From: Cristatella mucedo
Lineage: Eukaryota; Bryozoa; Phylactolaemata; Cristatellidae
Direction: 5' to 3'
DNA length: 64,000 bases
Assembly (NCBI GenBank): GCA_009760855.2
Contig: WPIO01000017.1
Span: forward strand, 4,936,501 to 5,000,500
Shown: positions 57,470 to 64,000 of the stretch, in pieces
How positions within the stretch are numbered: position 1 is the stretch's first letter
Layout: every line of letters begins with the position of its first letter
Notes under the pieces: model-generated
Seen by the model: the letters and a program-made list of their open reading frames with translations, nothing else
Databases searched by the model: none
Told to the model about the DNA's origin: nothing
Position numbers and translations under genes: made by a program

Positions 57470-60400
57470 GACATAGCTGTTCCCAGTTCACTGGCTCTAG
57501 CCATTGCACAGATTTACACGTGAAACTACAGGTTTGTTTGCACTGGAATAAATCGGGCAAGTTGCATTTCCCTATGGACGAGAGGCCTTTGCTGCGTTCA
57601 TAAGCGATTGTAAAAGCAAGTGCTATTCTTAATAAAGGGATGAAGTGCATCCGCGTCTAGGCGACGTGACAATGTCTATTCATAAGGTCTTAGCTTTGCA
57701 CCGTGTGATGTGCCTGCCATTATCTTAAGAAATGCAAGGGAATGGTTTATATCTGCTTTTACTTGTAAATGTCCTTGCATTTTGTTGAATGATGCTAGCT
57801 ATCCACCATTCAGAAAAGTGACACTGGTGTAGCATTGGTATAGCTTAGCTTGCCATTGGATCTTTGGTGGTTGTGGCGAAGATATAGGATGTTTTACATG
57901 CACACATGGCCAAAAAATGTTGCACTGGCAGTGCTGTGCTAGGCCTACTGTTGGCCTGACAGGCTGTGTTTGCCTAAGTCCTCCCATGCACTCGACTAGT
58001 TAACTCGTGCAACGGAATGTTGTGTGCAGGACCTTGATTTTTTTTTACAGAAAGCACTCGGTCAGTTATTTCGCCATCAAGTCCCATGCCGCTTCCATTT
58101 GGTACAGGGTTAAAATCAGTGAATTCTCTTCAACCTAAGCTCTCAGACCTGGACAATATTTTTGATACTACTGAAGAAATGGACACCGTAAGTAATGAGA
58201 TGACCTTGAAAAGTTGGTAAAGCTTTTTAACATTTAGGTATTGTGGTCTCAGTGAGGCTTTATAATTTGTCATACTTTGCTGTAGTCTCTATCGCCTGAT
58301 GGCACCCACGGTGCTGACTGCTTTCCGAATGAGCATGGGAAAGGCTCGAGCTTAATGAGTGCTGTCGTCAATGGTACGATTGGTAAGTAAAAAAACACTT
58401 ATGCTTTGCTGTGGTTTTTCATGACATTCCCTGCAAAATACTATGACTGGCGATAGCTGCTCCTGCGACGATGGTATTTCATGTTGCTGTAATATTTGCC
58501 TCCACGAGTTGAATGATTAGCCCGAGCACGTTTATTCACGATTATTTCCTTGTGTTGTAAATATCTGGGTATGTTGTAGTGACCTTCACAGCAGGCACCA
58601 GCAACGATAGCAATGAGGTTTGGTGCCTAGCCGGTCTGTCGGGCTCCAAACTTCATGTTGTTGTTTCGAAAAACTATTCCGGACAAAATTATTGTAGGTG
58701 TTTCCGAACTTAGTCAGATGTTTCCAACACCGCCATCATTAGAAGGGGGCTCGGCATTATCACCGGCAGGATGTCACGATGGCTTTGGCACGATAGAAAC
58801 CCACTGTCAGTCTCAGCCGGCTCATTATTATGATTCGGCAGCCAGCTCGTCATCGGTTGCATCGGCAGCATTCACCAAGTGTGACGAGAAACAGGCACGT
58901 TGGAGCATATGCTGCATGCATTCGTCTAGCAAGCTGTATTTGCTATCTGCTTTTATATCTGCTCAGCCTATCATTTCATCGAACTGAGCGGGTTTGGGCC
59001 TTGCATTGTCTTGTCACAATTAGTCACTGTGTTGATATAGATGTTGTACAAGTGTTAGAAGCAATGCCTTCGAAATATAATAAGAATAGACCGAAAGTCG
59101 GCGCTCTCTTTGAAGAGAGGTAGTAGTCAGTGAGCATTGTCGAGTTAAGACCTTTTACTGCCTTATACTGATGCACTAAGCACCAGATAATCATTCAAGA
59201 CAAACGTTGGTGCATATACGCAACCCATTGTGTGACGAGTTATATGCAAAACGCCAGGAACGGTGTCCCTGAGCATTTGGTGGATTGTGAACCCTGTTAG
59301 ACTTTTATGTTGAGTTTGGCTTATTGATTTTGAGGTTTTGTATTTATCTTTTATGCAGTATCAAAATGGATTTAATTACGAAGATTTTTTATGAAATGTA
59401 TTGCCAACAATGTGATTTAATACCGATTTTGTCTCCCAAGTAAGATTAAGTAGATTCTACTTAAACCCACCTGCATCCGGTAAAGGCACGCTGTTTTGTG
59501 TAGAACCTATGAAGAACACTCCAATAGTAGCCCACATTAATCTAGATCCAAGCACATTCGTATCGACAGCGTGTGCTTATTTAAAGAGTTGACTGGACAC
59601 TTCTTGGTGTTTTGCTCCCCCATGCCACAAACTGTACATATGTACATGCTAAGCATTCGGGTAATGCAACCAAGTCATTGCTTCTGTGTTTCTCCTTTGT
59701 TCTGTCTCGGCTTAATTATTGTAATTCCCTTCTCGCTGGGCTACCGAAAAAATCAACTAGGCAACTGCAGATGGCTATGAATATGGTTGCAAGGCTAGTT
59801 TGCAAATCCCAGAGGTCTGACCACGTATATCCTTTGCTAAAAGAGCTAGGATGGCTGCCGGTTGATCAACAGATACAGAGGAAAGTTCTTACGCTGACCC
59901 ACAAGGCCCGCCACGGCTTGGCTCCTTCGTACCTAGCTGAACTGCTGCACCAGTTTCAGCCTCTTAGCTCCCTCAGGTCCTGTGTGGACAATAAATTAGC
60001 TGTTCCATTCCTCTGCTTAAAGACCGTTGGCGATAGAAGCTTTAGCTCTGCAGGTCCTAGACTGTGGAACTCACTTCCACAGTTCTTACGCAACGACAAC
60101 TACTACTGCTGCCGACTATAGCTCATCCTTTCAGCAGTCCTGAGCTGCTACTTCCATGCTTCTCACTACCTCAACTGCTCTTCTGACTCGGCTATGCTTC
60201 CCACTTGCTCTTTGTTGCATGAGATGAAGTCTGTTGGCTACCGAATGCGTACCAAAAGCAGGTTAGGCTGTGAGTGCACTGTGCAAAACTCTCCCTCGTA
60301 ACACCCACATGGTCTTTATGGCTTTGTGGAGTGGATGGAGATACATTACTTTCCAGTGAATAGGCCCAGGTTTTCCTTAAATACTGTCATTCTACTCCTG

Positions 60401-63400
60401 TTACAAGTCCACTTTTTGTGTGCATGTGTGTAGTTATGTCACCTCCTCAGGTTGCCGGCTTATATAAGGAATGTGCACTATACTCACGGGAATGACTAGT
60501 ATTCGCTGGATGTTCTATTTTGTTGCCCACTGGCTCTATGTCTATTTTAGTGTTGCTGATTAGCTGGTTGATTTGTCGACCAAGCTGGACTGAGCCGAGG
60601 CTATTAGTTCCTGTTGTGGGATACTTAAAAACGTGGCCTAGTGCATGTATTTGCCTGCTTTTTTTGGAAACTTTCGTGATAGAATGGCTTTGACTTACGT
60701 CATGTTGCATTTGCTTTTCAGGACTCACCCACTCGCTTCGTACGAACGCCACAGTTCTCAAAGTATGTCACAAGCATCAAGTATGCGCCCATTGATCTTC
60801 CAAGTTCTAAGCTGCTGCCTGTCATCTTGCCAGCAACCCCACAATGGCATAATGCTGATGCCAAGCTCGGAAAATCACAGCCTACACCCAGGTGAGTTAA
60901 GCACCAGAGGGTAGTTAAGCACCAGAGGTAACATTATTGTAATTAGCTTTTCTGTCACCATTGAAGGGGCACCGACAGCTTGCACCCGCCTTAAGAATTT
61001 AAGCATTTGGCTGTAATGCTTTTATATTAGATCGGCTCTTAGTTTTACTTGGTCAGAGCGTGATACAAAGATGTTTGACGTGCCTGAAATTGAAATTGGG
61101 TGGTCTCTGAAGCTCAGTTGGTATTTGAAATTATTTCATTCCTCTTATTGCCTTCTACCTTTGTTTTTTTTTAATAAAGCAACTAAAGCTAGAGCACTCA
61201 AACGAGTGTTGCCTTTGGCTGACTTAATCTGATCGTAGACATGGTGGTGTGTTACATTTTTTGTTAGCTAGGTTAGGAGAAATATTTTCATAGTACTCAT
61301 TAGTCAAAGTTGGCCCATGCTTGTGGCTTTCTCAGGTAAGCCGTGTATTTTCGAACAGCCAGATTGTGAAGCAGGTGCAAGCACGGCTTGTGTATTTTTT
61401 TATAAGTATTTTTCGAGAGCATATCTGGATGCTCAAAAAGCCTATTGTCATTTCAATATACAGGCTCGCATAGTATGCTTATCCCCAGCAGCCTAAATGC
61501 AGTGGAGCTCACTACACTCAATCGCAAAATGTCCTTTCAGTATGTCTGAAGCTGCTGTGGTTGCTCCTCCGTTTCGCTAATCAAAGCATTTTCTACGATG
61601 ACGAAGCCCATCATAATAAAGTTGCACTCAGCATGCGAAAATATGTATTGACAGCCCACAAACCCAACATATACTACTAGTATGTTTTTAGTATGACGTC
61701 ATCCGACCCCAATTTTATGTCCTCTTATCCACAAAGGCAGAGGACAAAGGAGTTGTCTCCTCTGCTGTAACATTGCACAGCCATTACTGGTTTACTGTTT
61801 GTGTTTGTTTATTAGCCTGTGAGTAGGACCACTACAGCAATCAACGGTGATGCCATCGGATAACTCCCGGCTGGCTCGAGCCCCCAGATGTTCTGCTGCT
61901 TCGGTTTGGCTCTCGCAAGCCTCGACGATGAGAATTAGTGGGTGCAAAAGATTTTTGCGACTCAGTGTAACTGGTATTGCATCAGCGTATTGGGTAAAGT
62001 CTCGTTAAGACCCTTCGCAAGTCTCATTTCTGTATGCAAACTAATTTTGCAGCTTCTTCTCCAAGCCATCAACAGAGGTAACCTCTCTGTCAGCAGCACT
62101 GCAGCCAGTGTCATCGTTTAATCATGAAAACAGCATGTTCTTCGTATCACCATCACCATCAACTGTTTCTTGTTCATCTCACCTCGTGGGCCTTGATAAT
62201 CCGTCGCCTGCTTCTTCAAGTATGGCTAGAAAAGTTGGTGCCATTCCAACCCCAGTTGATGCATCTATGCTCGGTGCAGCACATGCCAGCATTCGTAATG
62301 GTACTACATTGTCAGAAGCAAACAGTCTCGTTGTCAATGTTATGCTGTCGGACAGTCTGCTCAACTTGTTTAAAGATGCAAGTTTCGACAGCTGCAACAT
62401 TTGCATCTGCAATACGAACATCAAGGGTACTGATGTAGGCCTCTACCTGCCGGACCCGATCAAGGAAGCCCAATACCGATGTACCTGTGGCTTCAGTGCT
62501 GCTGTTAATAGATCAAACGGCTACTGTTCAGGTCTTTTCTATGAGGATGAAGCTGATATTACGGGCATCCGTGATGACCGGTTTGATGATCATCGACTGC
62601 CTTTGGACCCCACTGCACTAGCTATAAAAGAAAGTGCTACATCGTCTGACATGCCACTTGGTCCTACCGACAACAGCAACAGTGTGATGCTAATAGAACA
62701 TTGTGCAATTACGTACAGCACCTCCTTCTTGGCATCTCAGAAAATACCATCAGCAATAGCCAAAATTCATGCAACTGCTGCCTTCTCACCTAATGCTGAA
62801 AAACGGCTGAGCCTGCACCGCTCAGGTGAGTGATCCTGTTCAGATAAATGGTCTTTACATCTTTGCAGAGCATGTCAGTTTCCAGCTGTTGGTACAGAGT
62901 TCAGCAATTTAAGCATGTGTATATATAAGTGTGCTAGAAGAGATTTGGTTCTCTTACAATGCTATTTAGATGTATTTTTATTAGTATTATTAATATCGTT
63001 ATTATGGTTGCATGTTTTCTAGACGTCGGCATTATATTGCTTTCTGCCCTGGAAGCGGGCCGGACGGCTGCTGGCGGCAGTATGACAGCAACTGATCTGG
63101 CCTCGCTTATAACTGCCAAAACTCCGGCATGCCTAGCTGACTGGCCACTTCCACCTCAAGTAGTGCCGTCCCGGCAAGCCCCGAGCAGAGAGTGGCTCGA
63201 GCAGCCCAGATCCACTCGGTCGGCAGACGTGATGATTGCATTGAAAGGGTTGCAGCACATCTTGCAAGAGGCTTGCCATAAAAAGCGAAGCACACGCTTA
63301 TGGGACAGCTCGTACGTCGTCAACGGCCCACTGACTTGGAAGGACTTCCACAAGATGGCATGGCGAGGTAGTGAAGATGCTTGCAAGCCTCAGCCCATCC

Positions 63401-63903
63401 CATCTATACTTGTGGGCTCTGATAAGGACTGGATCAGCTACTCGCCCTTCGTCCTCAAGTACTGGGTGAGTAGCACACGCTCAACCTGCATTTTCTAAAC
63501 TGCAAGCTTGTGACAGTAACTCGGCTGCCATTTTATCATCTATATTTTTGTATCGATCTCCAGGAGAACTTGCTGCTTCGCCCATATGGACGAACTCACA
63601 ACTTGGCATACATAGTGCTAACTCCCGACTGTGGCAGCAGTAGTAGTACCAGCAGCACCGGCATATTGTCTTCCATTCGAACCTTCTTTCGTGAGCTGAG
63701 TACCATGTATGAAACATGCCAGCTTGGTCGGCACGTTCCTCTTGATCGCTGCCAGAACCTGAGCGACGGCATTATTCAGCTGGGCAGGAAAATGACTGCG
63801 AAGCTGGTGCAGCAGCAACAAGCCGGGTCTGAAGCCGACAGCCAGAAGTCGGGTGCTGCTGCTGGAGTCGGTGGTTCCAACTACAGCTGGATTAATAGCC
63901 TAG
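41765..63903 (+). CDS. MED13: MED13, Mediator kinase-module subunit; 17 exons, 3' end outside window
   Basis: MED13 is the large nuclear scaffold that ties the CDK8-cyclin C-MED12 kinase module to core Mediator. Exons: 41765-41833, 43735-43996, 49044-49128, 49287-49361, 50952-51100, 51275-51481, 51873-52155, 54101-54479, 54989-55431, 55623-55939, 58051-58187, 58286-58382, 58698-58894, 60722-60891, 62053-62825, 63023-63465, 63564-63903. That is 4426 coding bases (about 1475 codons; human 2174 aa). Landmarks: [20 protein letters not shown] and [12 protein letters not shown] (Med13_N), [118 protein letters not shown]. Phases agree at every junction. All introns are GT-AG except intron 13, which looks GC-AG. 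The PIWI-like C-terminus is beyond the right edge. MED13 and MED13L are vertebrate duplicates, so this would be the single pre-duplication gene. Confidence 0.95.
41834..43734. other. MED13 intron 1
   Basis: GC-rich first 800 bases (promoter-proximal), then AT-rich. No repeat or exon recognised. Confidence 0.5.
43735..43996 (+). CDS. MED13: MED13 exon 2
   Basis: 262 bases encoding [11 protein letters not shown], the [18 protein letters not shown] segment and [16 protein letters not shown]. This is the core of the MED13 N-terminal domain. Acceptor TTTTTAG after a long T tract, donor GTAAGT; ends in phase 1. Confidence 0.95.
43997..47399. other. MED13 intron 2, first part
   Basis: Only a trace of a family 1 LINE tail near 44790-44850 (GTGCGCCTGAGCC, GTTCTCTCTGGGTGCTATAC). 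The open frame at 45512-45835 is unrecognised. Confidence 0.45.
47400..48290 (+). mobile_element. L2-like LINE family 1, 3' part
   Basis: Encodes [40 protein letters not shown] and ALKARNSLP before the 3' UTR. The tail is degraded (CAGTGCCCAGAATGAGATT). MED13 intron 2. Confidence 0.83.
48291..49043. other. MED13 intron 2, last part
   Basis: No gene or repeat recognised up to the TTTTTTTCTAG acceptor of exon 3. Confidence 0.45.
49044..49128 (+). CDS. MED13: MED13 exon 3
   Basis: 85 bases encoding [22 protein letters not shown] and HNRIER. Matches 'LSYECRTLLFKAVHNLLER'. Acceptor TTTCTAG, donor GTACAG; ends in phase 2. Confidence 0.9.
49287..49361 (+). CDS. MED13: MED13 exon 4
   Basis: 75 bases encoding [20 protein letters not shown]. 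Matches '[20 protein letters not shown]'. Acceptor TTTTAG, donor GTTGGT; phase 2 at both ends. Confidence 0.9.
49362..50951. other. MED13 intron 4
   Basis: 1.6 kb without recognised repeats or exons. Several short open frames show no family similarity. Confidence 0.5.
50952..51100 (+). CDS. MED13: MED13 exon 5
   Basis: 149 bases encoding [34 protein letters not shown] and ending CLPTGIP. Matches '[20 protein letters not shown]'. The acceptor GTTGTAG was chosen because it keeps phase 2 from exon 4; donor GTAAGC. Confidence 0.9.
51275..51481 (+). CDS. MED13: MED13 exon 6
   Basis: 207 bases encoding [15 protein letters not shown], then [14 protein letters not shown] and LLDVVV. Matches 'VILCPFGLNGTLTGQ' and 'GEWKQFYPI'. 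Acceptor CTTGCAG, donor GTAAGA; phase 1. Confidence 0.93.
51873..52155 (+). CDS. MED13: MED13 exon 7
   Basis: 283 bases. Starts [21 protein letters not shown] (family '[24 protein letters not shown]'), then a Ser/Pro-rich stretch ending ACILSTK. Acceptor TTACAG, donor GTAAAA; ends in phase 2. Confidence 0.92.
52246..53160. repeat. Long imperfect inverted repeat (~0.9 kb foldback)
   Basis: The left arm (52246 to about 52700) is matched by the reverse complement of the right arm (about 52715 to 53160). Landmark pairs: CTAACCCAGAAGTAAAC (52380) with GTTTACTTCCGGGTTAG (53014-53030); GCCTTGTAAATTCCACA (52556) with TGTGGAATTTACAAGGC (52839); CAATCGAATA (52263) with TATTCGATTG (53138). Roughly 70 percent identical by eye. 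Lies wholly in MED13 intron 7. Could be a foldback/MITE element or an inverted duplication. Confidence 0.85.
53161..54100. other. MED13 intron 7, remainder
   Basis: No gene or repeat recognised between the inverted repeat and exon 8. Confidence 0.45.
54101..54479 (+). CDS. MED13: MED13 exon 8
   Basis: 379 bases, low-conservation linker: [20 protein letters not shown], a Cys-containing [14 protein letters not shown] stretch and a basic [12 protein letters not shown] segment. Assigned by open frame, matching phases (2 in, 0 out) and splice sites (CTTGTAG, GTAAGT). Confidence 0.78.
54989..55431 (+). CDS. MED13: MED13 exon 9
   Basis: 443 bases, Ser-rich linker from [11 protein letters not shown] to YDFEPSDNW with Trp split over the junction. 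Acceptor CTTGCAG, donor GTATGT; phase 0 in, 2 out. Little family conservation, typical of the disordered centre of MED13. Confidence 0.8.
55623..55939 (+). CDS. MED13: MED13 exon 10
   Basis: 317 bases, [17 protein letters not shown] through an Ala-rich linker to LVDEP. The W-x(6)-K-K-x-K start is reminiscent of the human 'WKYYKFPKKKDVEFLP' motif. Acceptor TTTAG, donor GTATGT; ends in phase 1. Confidence 0.8.
56330..57110 (-). mobile_element. Tc1-like transposon relic D
   Basis: Minus strand: [29 protein letters not shown] and [15 protein letters not shown] in shifting frames, matching Tc1 'DNDPKHTA' and 'SPDLNPIENLWD'. Not obviously the same family as relics A and B. MED13 intron 10. Confidence 0.72.
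57262..57467 (+). mobile_element. tRNA-derived SINE ending in a (TA)n microsatellite
   Basis: TTGGCCCTGTGGTTAAGG (box A), GTCGTGGGCTCGAGCC (box B), AATAAGCGCCTGAATAGATT, TTTTAGGGCGCTATACAAAT, then about 55 bases of TA repeat. MED13 intron 10. Confidence 0.88.
58051..58187 (+). CDS. MED13: MED13 exon 11
   Basis: 137 bases encoding [17 protein letters not shown] and then [16 protein letters not shown], matching 'YTDLDNLFNSDEDE'. Acceptor TTTACAG, donor GTAAGT; ends in phase 0. Confidence 0.88.
58286..58382 (+). CDS. MED13: MED13 exon 12
   Basis: 97 bases encoding [20 protein letters not shown] and ending VVNGTI. Acceptor GCTGTAG, donor GTAAGT; ends in phase 1. Short linker between two conserved motifs. 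Confidence 0.82.
58698..58894 (+). CDS. MED13: MED13 exon 13, probable GC donor
   Basis: 197 bases encoding [17 protein letters not shown] and a Ser/Ala-rich tail to CDEKQ. The M-(F/Y)-P-T-P-P-S-L-E motif is a MED13 hallmark. The only 3' end that keeps phase 0 with exon 14 is CAG followed by GCACGT, a GC donor. Confidence 0.85.
59600..60345 (+). mobile_element. L2-like LINE family 2, best copy
   Basis: Open frame of about 150 codons: [71 protein letters not shown]. This is the C-terminal domain that follows the RT in L2/CR1 elements. It ends after GGCTTTGTGGAGTGGATGG. MED13 intron 13. Confidence 0.9.
60722..60891 (+). CDS. MED13: MED13 exon 14
   Basis: 170 bases encoding [37 protein letters not shown] and ending SQPTP. 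Matches 'FAPLKTLPSQYLPPIKLP'. Acceptor TTTTCAG, donor GTGAGT; ends in phase 2. Confidence 0.87.
60892..62052. other. MED13 intron 14
   Basis: Begins with a 16-base tandem duplication at the donor (60895-60910, 60913-60928). Otherwise no gene or repeat recognised. Confidence 0.5.
62053..62825 (+). CDS. MED13: MED13 exon 15
   Basis: 773 bases, the largest exon. A Ser-rich start is followed by [56 protein letters not shown] and [13 protein letters not shown]. The Cys-rich segment matches human '[25 protein letters not shown]' almost throughout. Acceptor TTTGCAG, donor GTGAGT; ends in phase 1. Confidence 0.96.
63023..63465 (+). CDS. MED13: MED13 exon 16
   Basis: 443 bases including [39 protein letters not shown] and PFVLKYW. 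Matches '[20 protein letters not shown]' and 'SPFALPYW'. Acceptor TTTCTAG, donor GTGAGT; ends in phase 0. Confidence 0.96.
63564..63903 (+). CDS. MED13: MED13 exon 17 (last one visible)
   Basis: 340 bases, [40 protein letters not shown] and [13 protein letters not shown], then a Gln/Gly/Ala-rich linker. Matches '[21 protein letters not shown]' and 'FFRDLTAIYESCRLGQHRP'. Acceptor CTCCAG, donor GTAGAT; ends in phase 1. The gene continues beyond the window. Confidence 0.95.
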
Positions 63904-64000
63904 GTAGATATCACTGCATTGTCTGTACCGAGTAGTGTTCACGGCTCCTACGTTCACTTGTAAACTGCATGCGTTTGCGAGCTCATTTGTGGTCGTTTGA

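Noticed and set aside
1-64000. CRISPR array, prophage, toxin-antitoxin or other prokaryotic system
   Set aside because: All recognised genes are intron-split animal nuclear genes and the repeats are eukaryotic retroelements. No regularly spaced repeat/spacer structure exists.

Overview
This window is animal nuclear DNA. Genes are split into short exons by GT-AG introns from about 100 bases to almost 10 kb. The introns are full of decayed L2/CR1-type LINE pieces, tRNA-derived SINEs and Tc1-like transposon relics. There are no bacterial operons, ribosome-binding sites or CRISPR arrays. The protein families and the repeat style suggest an aquatic invertebrate with a medium to large genome (sponge, cnidarian or lancelet would all fit). 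I cannot name the species.

Three protein-coding genes could be rebuilt exon by exon, with reading phase agreeing across every junction. (1) UTP4 (cirhin) lies on the minus strand. Its start codon is at 22267 and twelve exons run down to 1333; the last part of the gene lies beyond the left edge. (2) CHTF8 (CTF8) lies on the plus strand in three exons at 22476-22495, 25633-25765 and 35560-35832, and is complete. (3) MED13 lies on the plus strand, starting at 41765, with seventeen exons up to 63903; it runs off the right edge.

UTP4 works in the small-subunit processome (18S rRNA maturation). CHTF8 belongs to the Ctf18-RFC clamp loader (replication and sister-chromatid cohesion). MED13 is the scaffold of the Mediator kinase module. 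They do not form a pathway. UTP4 and CHTF8 are arranged head to head with only 208 bases between their start codons. From memory, the human orthologues on 16q22.1 are also divergent neighbours, so this looks like an ancient bidirectional promoter pair.

Repeat layout: one L2-like LINE family (family 1) has about a dozen truncated copies, most of the plus-strand ones ending in an ATT microsatellite. A second related LINE family (family 2) has four copies. A tRNA-headed SINE has about six copies, and its 3' tail resembles the tail of LINE family 1. Four Tc1-like transposase relics are present. MED13 intron 7 holds a long imperfect inverted repeat of about 0.9 kb, the most unusual non-coding structure seen. 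No novel multi-gene system was found. The noteworthy points are the conserved divergent pair, the inverted repeat, the SINE/LINE tail sharing, a nested insertion with a visible target duplication, a probable GC-AG intron, and a four-codon upstream ORF overlapping the MED13 start.
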